Source: a bacterium
GTDB taxonomy: Bacteria > Hydrogenedentota > Hydrogenedentia > Hydrogenedentiales > SLHB01
Assembly: GCA_024231375.1 (NCBI GenBank)
Contig: JAAEQP010000482.1
Coordinates: 1 to 39,868, forward strand
Direction: 5' to 3'
Length of the DNA: 39,868 nt
Shown in pieces: positions 25,413-32,162 of the stretch. The position numbers were made by a program, and so were the translations under genes. Under the pieces are notes generated by a model. The model was not told the DNA's origin. It ran no database searches and saw nothing but the letters and a program-made list of their open reading frames with translations. How positions within the stretch are numbered: the first letter of the stretch is position 1; the number at the start of each line of letters is the position of its first letter.

Positions 25413-25702
25413 AGCGCTTTGATTTGGTAGATACTGCCATGTGTGGACAGCCGTGGCGCGAGATGGTTGAAAGCCGCGATGGTGAATGGGTACGATACGA
25501 TGATCGGGCGAAGTGCAAAGGGTGTGAAGCGGTACGGGATGCGGTGGAAGACGCATTGGGACACGTTGGCGCGGCTCGAATGCAGACGATAGAGACGGAC
25601 GATCAAATTATCGCAGGTCATATCAGGGATGCCGAAGTGTTATTGGGTAATGCCTTCCGTGCCATTAACCGCATTGGTTCACAAACAGGGGGGGGCGAAT
25701 GA
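25409..25702 (+). CDS. Small hypothetical early protein
   Basis: The product has 97 residues and starts at ATGA. MVESRDGEWVRYDD is the short GxWVxYxD segment seen in many small phage proteins of unknown role, followed by a CKGC pair and a C-terminal helix (IRDAEVLLGNAFRAINRIG). It overlaps the next gene by 4 bases. Function unknown. Confidence 0.5.
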   Translation: MKRFDLVDTAMCGQPWREMVESRDGEWVRYDDRAKCKGCEAVRDAVEDALGHVGAARMQTIETDDQIIAGHIRDAEVLLGNAFRAINRIGSQTGGGE

Positions 25703-25938
25703 TTAGGAGTAGCGTATTCGCCCCGGTGACCGTGGACTGCGAACACGGACATCCCAACTATGCAATTGACACCGTGCGGCTCGACGTCGACGACCCACGC
25801 ATTTTGTGGGTGCATTGCCCCGCGCCCGATTGTGGGTGGTTCACTGTGCCGATGCCGACCGAGTACATCGACAGGCTGGTGGACGATGAATTTGGCACAA
25901 GGGACCGCCACTTCAACCAAGGAGGGGACGATGTATAA
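25699..25938 (+). CDS. Small Cys/His protein
   Basis: The product has 79 residues and begins at the ATG overlapping the previous stop. CEHGH near residue 14 and CPAPDCGW near residue 40 form a plausible Cys/His metal site, with an acidic C-terminus. No family was recognised. AAGGAGGGG in its tail is the ribosome site of the next gene. Confidence 0.5.
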   Translation: MIRSSVFAPVTVDCEHGHPNYAIDTVRLDVDDPRILWVHCPAPDCGWFTVPMPTEYIDRLVDDEFGTRDRHFNQGGDDV

Positions 25939-27040
25939 AGTAGGCGACAGGGTACGATGGACGTCGATTTGCGCGCCCAACACGGCGACCGTTATCGACA
26001 CATACGGACGCATCCGTGTCGAGTGTGACGAGGGCGTGATGCCCGCCGACAACCGCGTGTGGCAGGTTGGCGTTGAAGAACTAGAACCTCTCGCCCCCAC
26101 GCCCGATCAACTATGGGCAGAGGAGTGCACGCGGCAGCTCGACGAGCGCCCCCCCTTCGTGGTGGGCGACAGGGTGCGGGGCTTGCGAACGGGACGCGAG
26201 GGCACGATAAAACGCCGCCTTGCTGCCGACCTGTGGATGGTAAGAAGGGCAGATGGGCTATCTGTGTTCGAAGCGGAGACGGCAAAACTAGAACGCATCG
26301 AGGAACCCACGGTTGACGAGAAGGCGACCGGCATCGATTGGGACGAACTCGACCGTCATGTGGAAGGCGTTGACATGGTGCGCAAGGTGTCGAAGATGAA
26401 GTTCAGCGAGATGCCCGACCTCAAAATCAAGTTCAACGGTGGCGATTACTACCCTGAACCCACGGGGACCGATGACTTCGTTTTGGAGTTGGTGTTCAAA
26501 GACAGAACAGCGCGGGCCGTCAGGGATGGGAACGCGGCACCGTTCCCCGGCATAGAAACGCACTACCGCGACCCCGATGGCAAGTGGCACCCCATCCCAC
26601 CGGGCTATCACATCGAAGAGTCTGCGGTGTCGGACGATTGGTACACCGACGAGCAACCCACCGTAACCCACACCTTCAACGCCACGCTCCCCGATGGGCG
26701 CACGGTGACATGCCCCGAGCCGGGGGATGGGTGGGCGTGCGTCGGTACCTCGCCGATAACGCGGATTGACCGCCCCGAACAATTGAGGGACCACGTGACC
26801 CACGAGGCGGGACGCGCCACCGTGGCTGAGTTGATGCCCGATGGGATGTGGCCACTTGCGATTACCGACTTCCGTGCTTGGGAGCGCGTACCCGTCGAGC
26901 ACTACAACGTGCCGTACCCGCTGCTGCAAGACGACAGCGTGGGCGAGCCACGCGCCGAGTGGCCGATAGGCAACCACCCCCGCCCGCAAGCGTGGTGGTA
27001 CGATAGGCTCGACGATGGCAAGGCAAGGGGGGAGCGATGA
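25931..27040 (+). CDS. Hypothetical protein with two KOW/SH3-like segments
   Basis: The product has 369 residues. ATG 25931 is preceded by GGAGGGG. Two similar N-terminal segments open with VGDRVRW (residues 4-10) and VGDRVRGLRTGREGTIKR (about 78-95), like KOW or SH3-like beta barrels. The rest is acidic and Pro-rich without known motifs (DGKWHPIPPGYH, HNPRPQAWWYDRL-like end). It may scaffold or bind nucleic acid or protein; I cannot assign a function. Confidence 0.5.
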   Translation: MYKVGDRVRWTSICAPNTATVIDTYGRIRVECDEGVMPADNRVWQVGVEELEPLAPTPDQLWAEECTRQLDERPPFVVGDRVRGLRTGREGTIKRRLAADLWMVRRADGLSVFEAETAKLERIEEPTVDEKATGIDWDELDRHVEGVDMVRKVSKMKFSEMPDLKIKFNGGDYYPEPTGTDDFVLELVFKDRTARAVRDGNAAPFPGIETHYRDPDGKWHPIPPGYHIEESAVSDDWYTDEQPTVTHTFNATLPDGRTVTCPEPGDGWACVGTSPITRIDRPEQLRDHVTHEAGRATVAELMPDGMWPLAITDFRAWERVPVEHYNVPYPLLQDDSVGEPRAEWPIGNHPRPQAWWYDRLDDGKARGER

Positions 27041-27264
27041 CGCCGTACATGATGAACGAACACGTCGCAGCGGTAGAGCGCAGACTTGAGGCGAAAGCCG
27101 AAGTGGGTCCGATGGCGTGCTACGAGGGGATACCTGTGGACCGACTATCCAAGCGGGCGCTAATGGGGTTTTGCATTGAGGCGGTAGGCAGGATGCAAGA
27201 GCAGCACGAACAGTATCAGCGGGACATGTCGTTCTTCGGCTCGCTACGAAGGGGGCAGCGATGA
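27037..27264 (+). CDS. Small hypothetical early protein
   Basis: The product has 75 residues, starting at ATGA. It is helical, with VAAVERRLEAKAEVGPMACY and a Met-rich C-terminal helix (GRMQEQHEQYQRDMSFFGS). It overlaps both neighbours. No family was recognised. Confidence 0.45.
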   Translation: MTPYMMNEHVAAVERRLEAKAEVGPMACYEGIPVDRLSKRALMGFCIEAVGRMQEQHEQYQRDMSFFGSLRRGQR

Positions 27265-27467
27265 GGCAGCACCCGACAGTACGAGCGGGGGGAGGCGTGC
27301 TCTGCTCTGAGTGCCGGTGGAAGTGCGGTACCGAGTGCCGACGCCACTCGCCGACCACGGACAAGCAAGGGTTTTCGCAGTTCCCGATTGTCCGCGCAGA
27401 CGGCACGCAATGGTGCGGGGATGGTGGGTACAAGGTCGAGCAGGAGTACGAGAGGGGGCAGCGATGA
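27261..27467 (+). CDS. Small Cys-rich protein
   Basis: The product has 68 residues, starting at ATGA. LCSECRWKCGTECRRH has four Cys residues in 12 positions, and a further QWCGDGG lies later. It is probably zinc-binding, with a basic N-terminal half. It overlaps the next gene by 4 bases. Family unknown. Confidence 0.48.
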   Translation: MRQHPTVRAGGGVLCSECRWKCGTECRRHSPTTDKQGFSQFPIVRADGTQWCGDGGYKVEQEYERGQR

Positions 27468-27823
27468 AACCGGTAATCAGGGGGGGGTGGGTAGAGTGCA
27501 GCGGGGTGTGTGAGCACAATTCGGGGTTGTCGTTTGGGTGGTGCAATTATCGCGGATTCGGTCACGAGGTGGTTGACGGCCAACTGTGCGCCCCTTTCTA
27601 TGCTCACGCGGTACGGTTACAAGCGGAGGCGCTGGCGAGGCGGCTTGTGTGCCTAGATGTCGACGACGATGGCAAGCAACACGTACGGCAGATTGAGTGT
27701 GAGGGGTGTCGCGAGAAGGATGAGGCTATTGCGCGGGTGCGGGATGCAGTCGGCGAGAAGTGCGACAACCTGTGCGCGATGAAGGGTGAACTGCTTCACG
27801 GGTGGCTCAATGGCAAAGCGTAA
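27464..27823 (+). CDS. Small Cys-rich hypothetical protein
   Basis: The product has 119 residues, starting at ATGA. Cys residues are scattered: CSGVC, WCNYRG, LCAPF, a CEGC pair (IECEGCREKDEAIARVRDAV), and KCDNLC. The second half is helical. It overlaps the HNH gene by 14 bases. No named family. Confidence 0.48.
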   Translation: MKPVIRGGWVECSGVCEHNSGLSFGWCNYRGFGHEVVDGQLCAPFYAHAVRLQAEALARRLVCLDVDDDGKQHVRQIECEGCREKDEAIARVRDAVGEKCDNLCAMKGELLHGWLNGKA

Positions 27824-28121
27824 ACGAGACAAGGCGTTCCTTGCGTGGTGTCACGAGCAGGGGGGCGCGTGCTGCTTGTGTGGTCGCCCGTTCACCGAAC
27901 TGCATCATTGGGGTGACGCGGGCATGGGGCAGCGCGGCTCTGACTACGTGGTGACGCGCCTTTGCCACCCCTGCCACGAGCGCAGCGGGCGACGAAATCA
28001 TTCATTGACACGCAACAAAGAAGCCGATACAATCGCCGCGTACCATGAAGACAACCTTGGGCTACTCGTTGATTGGCTAGAACACGGGTTGGGCAAGACG
28101 GTGAGAAAGGCGCTCCGATGA
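27810..28121 (+). CDS. HNH/DUF968-like nuclease
   Basis: The product has 103 residues. CLCGRPFTELHHWGD and TRLCHPCHERSGR give paired Cys sites and the HH of an HNH-type nuclease fold, as in the phage NinB/Ref/DUF968 recombination proteins. The N-terminus is basic. A strong promoter-like element sits in its own coding sequence at 28005-28033. It overlaps the VRR-NUC gene by 4 bases; both probably process DNA ends or branches. Confidence 0.68.
   Translation: MAKRKRDKAFLAWCHEQGGACCLCGRPFTELHHWGDAGMGQRGSDYVVTRLCHPCHERSGRRNHSLTRNKEADTIAAYHEDNLGLLVDWLEHGLGKTVRKALR
28005..28033 (+). promoter_or_regulatory. Strong sigma70-type promoter inside the HNH gene
   Basis: TTGACA (28005-28010), a 17-base spacer and TACAAT (28028-28033) lie in the last third of the HNH gene, with a start site near 28040. 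It could drive the VRR-NUC nuclease and the small genes to 29.9 kb. Five of six -10 bases match consensus. Confidence 0.65.
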
Positions 28122-28504
28122 CAGAGGCACAAATACAATCGGCGCTAATCAAGTGGGCGCGGGCACTCGCCCCGAAGCACCCCTGCTTGGCGTGGCTGTT
28201 TGCGATACCGAACGGGGGCGCAAGGGGGCGGGCGAGCAGGATGGGCGCGGGCATGGTGCCGGGGATGCCCGACTTGTTCTTGCCAGCGCAGGAAATTGAT
28301 TGGCTGCGGTGGCGCGGAAATGTCATACATTCGACCATAGCGAACGGGTTGTTCATCGAACTGAAAACGAAGAAGGGCCGACTGTCTCAGGCACAACTGG
28401 ACTGTCACGTGTACCTTGAAAGCGCGGGGTATCGGGTCGAGGTCTGCCGCAGCGTCGAGGAGGCGCAGGCGGCGATACTGGATTACTTGGGGGGGTCATG
28501 CTAA
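28118..28504 (+). CDS. VRR-NUC domain nuclease
   Basis: The product has 128 residues. Family hallmarks are visible: TEAQIQSALIKWA at the N-terminus (Glu), NGGARG, VPGMPDLFL with the catalytic Asp, and FIELKTKKGRLSQAQ with the ELK catalytic pair. These are usually structure-specific nucleases acting on branched or flapped DNA. It starts at ATGA, just after the promoter at 28005. The full catalytic core is intact. Confidence 0.85.
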   Translation: MTEAQIQSALIKWARALAPKHPCLAWLFAIPNGGARGRASRMGAGMVPGMPDLFLPAQEIDWLRWRGNVIHSTIANGLFIELKTKKGRLSQAQLDCHVYLESAGYRVEVCRSVEEAQAAILDYLGGSC

Positions 28505-28683
28505 CATCCGACGTCCCCGCTGGCCTGGTGCTGCTGTTCGTGGCGCTTGCGTTCGGTGCGGGTTGGTTGCTGCGGTCGTTGCACGTGTGGGCGGTGCGGC
28601 GGTGGCAGCGTGAGTGGTTCGAAGCAAACACGGCGGAAGCCATGGAGGCGCTACAACAGCACGTGGCGCGAAGGAGGGGATAA
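28498..28683 (+). CDS. Small single-span membrane protein
   Basis: The product has 61 residues. Residues about 7-27 (PAGLVLLFVALAFGAGWLLR region) are a strong membrane helix, followed by a basic amphipathic helix. GGGGGG precedes the ATG, which overlaps the previous gene by 7 bases. It might be a second lysis-related or membrane accessory protein, but no evidence beyond topology exists. Confidence 0.5.
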   Translation: MLTSDVPAGLVLLFVALAFGAGWLLRSLHVWAVRRWQREWFEANTAEAMEALQQHVARRRG

Positions 28684-28871
28684 TGAGAACGTTCAAAGAC
28701 AGCGACCCGTTGCCACCGATGGTGGTGCAGTGTCTTGACGAGCACGGGCGGGCGTTGCCCGACTACTACCACGACGCCTATACGGAGTGGCAAGAAGGGA
28801 CCGACGCAGACGAAGATTGGCCTACTATTTTGGCGCGTCATCTCGGCGCAGCGAGGGGCGATGATGGTTGA
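28683..28871 (+). CDS. Small acidic hypothetical protein
   Basis: The product has 62 residues and starts at the ATG overlapping the prior TAA. It is acidic (DADEDWPT) with a predicted helix at the end (ILARHLGAARG). GAAGGAGGGG lies upstream. No family was recognised. Confidence 0.45.
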   Translation: MRTFKDSDPLPPMVVQCLDEHGRALPDYYHDAYTEWQEGTDADEDWPTILARHLGAARGDDG

Positions 28872-28998
28872 ACAACCGATGTGTGAGTGGTGCGGTATCT
28901 ATGAGTGGTGCGAGATCATCACGGGAGATTACGCGGTGTGCGAGGAGTGCGCCAAGAAGTGGCGCGAAGCTAACCGGAAAGCAGGGAGGGCAGTATGA
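28861..28998 (+). CDS. Small CxxC protein
   Basis: The product has 45 residues; the two adjacent ATGs at 28861 and 28864 are both possible starts. CEWCGIYEWCE and CEECAKK contain two Cys pairs, as in a treble-clef or ribbon zinc site. It overlaps the previous and next genes. It falls below common length cut-offs but keeps strong codon bias. Confidence 0.45.
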   Translation: MMVEQPMCEWCGIYEWCEIITGDYAVCEECAKKWREANRKAGRAV

Positions 28999-29189
28999 CG
29001 GTTGACGAAATTGACAAGCGGATAGACACAATCTTGGACGACATGAGCACAGAGGGAGGGCATATCGAGGAGGACAAGTTGCTATGGGACTTCGTGCGCG
29101 AGTGCGCCCCCCGTAATTCACCCGTGGGGCAGAAGGCAACCGCGCTGCTTCGACTCGGCGACCAAAAAAGGACAAGGTGGTACGCATGA
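28995..29189 (+). CDS. Small helical hypothetical protein
   Basis: The product has 64 residues and starts at ATGA. Acidic, with N-terminal helix VDEIDKRIDTILDDM and a basic end (GDQKRTRWYA). No family or motif was recognised. It overlaps the next gene at ATGA. Confidence 0.42.
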   Translation: MTVDEIDKRIDTILDDMSTEGGHIEEDKLLWDFVRECAPRNSPVGQKATALLRLGDQKRTRWYA

Positions 29190-29455
29190 AACTCAGCGGA
29201 ACAATCAAAATTGGCGAGAACATCGAGCGTCGGTTGGTGATCTTCGTCGAGAGAACGCCCGAGGGGAGGAAGCCCAACGTCAAACTGTACGACCTGACCG
29301 ACGTGCAGAAGGGCGAGGACGTCAATTGGCGGGAGTGCGACGCGGGCGCGTTTTGGGTTGACAATTGGGACGAGGTAGGACCGCCACCGGAATCAAGCGG
29401 ATACATCGCGCCCGACGACCGACCGGGGGCAGACGACGATGACATCGGGTTCTAG
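29186..29455 (+). CDS. Small protein with SSB-like acidic tip
   Basis: The product has 89 residues and starts at ATGA. The first 60 residues are beta-rich (GTIKIGENIERRLVIFVERT), small for a full OB fold but compatible with one. The C-terminus ends PGADDDDIGF, closely resembling the DDDIPF tip of bacterial single-strand-binding proteins, which recruits many host repair proteins. It could be a compact SSB, or a mimic that binds SSB partners. The match is short and acidic, so it is not proof. Confidence 0.55.
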   Translation: MKLSGTIKIGENIERRLVIFVERTPEGRKPNVKLYDLTDVQKGEDVNWRECDAGAFWVDNWDEVGPPPESSGYIAPDDRPGADDDDIGF

Positions 29456-29653
29456 GTGCCACTATACGAATACAAGTGCGAGTGCGGGCACACGTTCGAG
29501 GTGCTGCGCCCAACGTTCGAGGGCACCGCAAGGCGGGGGCTAGATAGACACGCAGAATGCCCCAAGTGTGGTATCTTTGCCAAGCGCGTCATCAGTCAGG
29601 GCACGTTTATCCTGAAAGGGGGTGGATGGTATGGGTCGGAGGAGAAGAAATGA
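29456..29653 (+). CDS. FmdB-type zinc ribbon protein
   Basis: The product has 65 residues. GTG 29456 directly follows the previous stop. PLYEYKCECGHTFE and HAECPKCG give the two Cys pairs, and the ending ISQGTFILKGGGWYG is the family hallmark. FmdB-type proteins are small regulators of unclear mechanism, common in bacteria and in some phages. Confidence 0.82.
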   Translation: MPLYEYKCECGHTFEVLRPTFEGTARRGLDRHAECPKCGIFAKRVISQGTFILKGGGWYGSEEKK

Positions 29654-29865
29654 GTACACCAACACCTAGAAGGGTCATCCGTTGCGACGAGTGTGGGCAT
29701 GGGTTCTATCCGGCTCAGATTGTGATGTTCAGGGGGCGACGGCTGTGCAGTGAGACGGCACTTGGAAGGCGAGACGGGTGCTTCTGTAAAGATCACCTAC
29801 GAAAACTCGCGCCGATCAACCTGATGGCGATGGTGCAACTAATGGCTGGCGGTAAAAGAACTTGA
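29650..29865 (+). CDS. Small Cys-rich protein
   Basis: The product has 71 residues, starting at ATGA in the FmdB stop. CDECGHGF and DGCFCKDH give a zinc-ribbon-like pattern with a short spacer of about 28 residues. A basic centre (RGRRLCSETALGRRD) may bind nucleic acid. Its TGA lies within the -35 of the next promoter. No family is recognised. Confidence 0.5.
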   Translation: MSTPTPRRVIRCDECGHGFYPAQIVMFRGRRLCSETALGRRDGCFCKDHLRKLAPINLMAMVQLMAGGKRT

Positions 29866-29890
29866 CAAGGGGCTGCTAACGTGGTACGCT
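29862..29890 (+). promoter_or_regulatory. Second major promoter, extended -10
   Basis: TTGACA (29862-29867), a 17-base spacer, and TACGCT (29885-29890) preceded by TGG, an extended -10. The start site would be about 29897. The -10 hexamer is weak alone (3 of 6), but the TGn and perfect -35 compensate. It lies in a short spacer with an inverted repeat before the winged-helix gene. Confidence 0.6.
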
Positions 29891-29908
29891 ATTGGGGTAG
29901 GTTTAAAA

Positions 29909-29941
29909 ACCGCACTAAATCAGGTCACGAACTAGTGCGGT
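29909..29941 (+). promoter_or_regulatory. 9-bp inverted repeat, operator or leader hairpin
   Basis: ACCGCACTA (29909-29917) and TAGTGCGGT (29933-29941) are perfect reverse complements with a 15-base spacing. It lies from about +13 to +45 of the promoter, immediately before AAGGGGG and the TTG start at 29956. It may be a repressor operator, perhaps for the neighbouring HTH gene, or a leader hairpin limiting ribosome access. Confidence 0.55.
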
Positions 29942-29955
29942 AACAAGGGGGATAG

Positions 29956-30423
29956 TTGCGCCCAAACTCAACAGACTACCAAGTGCTCACGGTGATTGAC
30001 AACTGTGGTGGGAGTGCCACGACCGCCGACGTTTGTCACGCGACGGGCAAGTCTAAGCGATACATTTCTGAGCGCGTGGCGCGGATGGTTCACCCGAATT
30101 TCGACGCGGGCGAGCCATGGATTGAGCGAACATCCGATGGGCTAGAGTTGAGTGAACGCGGGGCGCAGGCGCTTTACGGCGCAAGACAGAACCCGCTCAT
30201 AGTGTCAGCGTCCCGAATGAGGGCATGGATAGACAACGCCCTTTGGCCGACTGACGAGGCGTTTAGCAACCTAGAAAACGTTGCCATCCCCGGACCCGAG
30301 CGGGCACCGGTCCAAGACCCCGAAGTTTGCGCGTGGCGACAAAACGGGCGGGTACTACCCCAACAGCATGAAATCGACGAAGACGAGATGCGAAAAGCTT
30401 GGCGCAGATTGATAGACATGTGA
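29956..30423 (+). CDS. Winged-helix transcription regulator candidate
   Basis: The product has 155 residues. TTG 29956 fits AAGGGGGAT upstream. Residues 1-75 are a MarR-like winged helix: DYQVLTVIDNCGGSATTADV, then TGKSKRYISERVARM and the wing WIERTSDGLELSERGAQAL. The rest is helical and acidic without known motifs. A promoter and a palindrome lie just upstream, so it is well placed to control its own operon and the later genes. The unusual start would keep its level low. Confidence 0.68.
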   Translation: MRPNSTDYQVLTVIDNCGGSATTADVCHATGKSKRYISERVARMVHPNFDAGEPWIERTSDGLELSERGAQALYGARQNPLIVSASRMRAWIDNALWPTDEAFSNLENVAIPGPERAPVQDPEVCAWRQNGRVLPQQHEIDEDEMRKAWRRLIDM

Positions 30424-30635
30424 TGTACAGGGCACAGACACACGAAGCGGTGGCAGCACTGGAAATCGACCGACACGACGCACTGAGGGAAACCGCAAGA
30501 CTTCGGCGCGAACTGTCAGACGAGCGCGCAAGGCGGGCGGAACTGAAAAGGCGAATTGCAATGGGCATCGCGGCACCCGACAAGAAGTCGAGCGACTTGG
30601 CACTGCGGGGGCTGCTGCTGATTGATATTGACTAG
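30423..30635 (+). CDS. Small coiled-coil protein
   Basis: The product has 70 residues. It starts at TGATG, overlapping the regulator stop. Heptad-like, Arg/Glu-rich (RETARLRRELSDERARRAELKRR region), so probably a coiled coil. A preceding GTG at 30420 is also possible. Function unknown. Confidence 0.45.
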   Translation: MYRAQTHEAVAALEIDRHDALRETARLRRELSDERARRAELKRRIAMGIAAPDKKSSDLALRGLLLIDID

Positions 30636-30666
30636 ACGTACACACGATTAACGCGACGAGGCATTT

Positions 30667-30906
30667 TTGGGCAGAGGCAGGGCAGACGGGAAAACCCCCG
30701 ACGAACGACGCGCCGAATTGGTGGAGCGCCGCGACCGCCTCGACGAGCGCATCATGGGGGCTATCGATGGCGACAGTTCGCTAGACTGCCAACGGTGGTG
30801 CGCCTGCCGCAAAGACCTCGACGCGCAGATAGACCGGCACGACGCCAAGTGGAGCGGGGACAGCAGCGGGGGCACGGTTGCGATCGTGTGGGCAGACAGT
30901 GACTAA
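30667..30906 (+). CDS. Small hypothetical protein
   Basis: The product has 79 residues, with TTG 30667 and a modest GAGG site upstream; GTG 30721 is an alternative. The N-terminal half is helical and charged (DERRAELVERRDRLDERIMG), and a CQRWCACR cluster follows. It overlaps the next gene by 8 bases. The start is uncertain and the family unknown. Confidence 0.38.
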   Translation: MGRGRADGKTPDERRAELVERRDRLDERIMGAIDGDSSLDCQRWCACRKDLDAQIDRHDAKWSGDSSGGTVAIVWADSD

Positions 30907-31141
30907 GTACCCATCGCTAGCAGACAAGCGGGCGGCGTACGCTGACGCAGTGGCGTGTCACGGCATCGCCTGCGCAGACCTCGCCAAGAAGATAGACGAG
31001 GGCGCACCGCTCACAGACTTGCTGATGGCGTGGGGCGTGGCGTCGGGGTGGGAGATGCGCGCGTGGAACATTTGCAAGAGCAAGACGCGCGAGCACGTCG
31101 CCAAGTGGCGAGACAAGACACCGGCAGATGTTGACAAGTGA
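30899..31141 (+). CDS. Small hypothetical protein
   Basis: The product has 80 residues, with GTG 30899 overlapping the previous stop. Helical, with LADKRAAYADAVACHGIACA and AWNICKSKTREHVAKW. Its weak ribosome site makes the start uncertain. Downstream a TTGACA at 31131 has no good -10. No family was recognised. Confidence 0.42.
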   Translation: MTKYPSLADKRAAYADAVACHGIACADLAKKIDEGAPLTDLLMAWGVASGWEMRAWNICKSKTREHVAKWRDKTPADVDK

Positions 31142-31180
31142 CGGGGGTTCGTGGTAGGTCAGGGGGCAAAGGAGGGAGCC

Positions 31181-31834
31181 ATGGACAGGGACAAACTAAG
31201 GGCGCTGTGCGAGGCGGCAACGCCGGGACCGTGGTCGGCTACGCCCGACGAGGATGGAACGCTGTTAAAGGGGGCTGATCACGAAGGGTGTTGGGATGCA
31301 CTGTTGTGGCAGAGTGGATGGGATTCAAGTATCACCCTAACCCCCGAAGACCTTCGTTTCATCGCCGCCGCCCGGTCAGCCATCCCCGCCCTACTCGACG
31401 AGCTAGACGAGGAGGAAGGTGCGCTGATAGCAGAGCACGAGTTGCGCGTGTCTATCTCGCGGCGGTTGGAGGAAGCAGAAGCCGTGGTAGGTGCGGTGAG
31501 GGAGTGGGCGAAGGCGAATGATTATCCGCCAGCGGGTGAGCACAATATGATCCACCGGATTCATTGGCTCGAACTGTTGACCATCCTCGATCGCACCGAC
31601 AGCGCCGAGCATCCACGCGTTGAAATCAAGAACCCGCTCAAGCCGTGGACACCGCCACCGCCACCGAGCGAGGCCGACATGCTGCTCGAATACGGGCCGT
31701 CGCATCACGGGAAACTAGCCGACAGCGCCGAGCCTACCCGCAAGAGTGATTGGTGGTGTTGTTCTGCCGACTACCCAGACCACGACGAGACTTGCCCGAA
31801 CTACAGCGCCGAGCCTACCAGCGAGGGGGGCTAG
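31181..31834 (+). CDS. Ead/Ea22-like phage protein
   Basis: The product has 217 residues. ATG 31181 follows GGAGGG. LRALCEAATPGPWSA, then LRFIAAARSAIPALLDELDEEE, matches the phage Ead/Ea22-like pattern, a common early protein of unknown role. The C-terminal third holds a Pro run (TPPPPPSE) and three SAE repeats (DSAEH, DSAEPTR, YSAEPTS), with Cys/His residues between them (WWCCSADYPDHDETC). The repeats may bind a partner. Confidence 0.62.
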   Translation: MDRDKLRALCEAATPGPWSATPDEDGTLLKGADHEGCWDALLWQSGWDSSITLTPEDLRFIAAARSAIPALLDELDEEEGALIAEHELRVSISRRLEEAEAVVGAVREWAKANDYPPAGEHNMIHRIHWLELLTILDRTDSAEHPRVEIKNPLKPWTPPPPPSEADMLLEYGPSHHGKLADSAEPTRKSDWWCCSADYPDHDETCPNYSAEPTSEGG

Positions 31835-31835
31835 C

Positions 31836-32162
31836 ATGGGGCTGACAATCGAGATGGCACTAGCGCAGACCGAGAGCGTGCTTGATACCAACGAATCGCT
31901 GATAGCCACTAACGCCAAACTGATCGGCGTGAACGAGCAACTGATAGCCGACCTAGCAGCAGCACGGGAGCGGATAGCGGAGTCACAGGCAGACCGCGAC
32001 CGATGGGTGGACAAGTGGGAAGAGATGCTCGCCGAGCGCGACGAAGCACGGGCAGAGCGGGACGCGTTGCGCAAGCGGCTCGACATCTACGTGGAGACAA
32101 CCAAGCGGTCAGAGAAAGAGATAGCGCGACTCCACATTGCATACGGTGTTAACGGCTGTTGA
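31836..32162 (+). CDS. Coiled-coil protein preceding the terminase
   Basis: The product has 108 residues, all helical with heptads (TESVLDTNESLIATNAKLIG, then ERDEARAERDALRKRL). It overlaps the terminase by 4 bases. Its slot is that of a small terminase, but no DNA-binding HTH was visible, so it could be a structural or assembly factor instead. It lacks Cys except at the very end. Confidence 0.5.
   Translation: MGLTIEMALAQTESVLDTNESLIATNAKLIGVNEQLIADLAAARERIAESQADRDRWVDKWEEMLAERDEARAERDALRKRLDIYVETTKRSEKEIARLHIAYGVNGC

Noticed and set aside
26288..27607. A 439-codon open frame on the minus strand
   Set aside because: It overlaps several well-supported + strand genes with ribosome sites and ATGA links, has low-complexity composition (Pro, Arg, Ser), and no motif; it is a shadow in GC-rich DNA.
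31131..31160. TTGACA followed by TGGTAGGTC before the Ead-like gene
   Set aside because: The spacer is 18 and the -10 matches only two of six positions; it resembles the 29862 promoter but is too weak to call.
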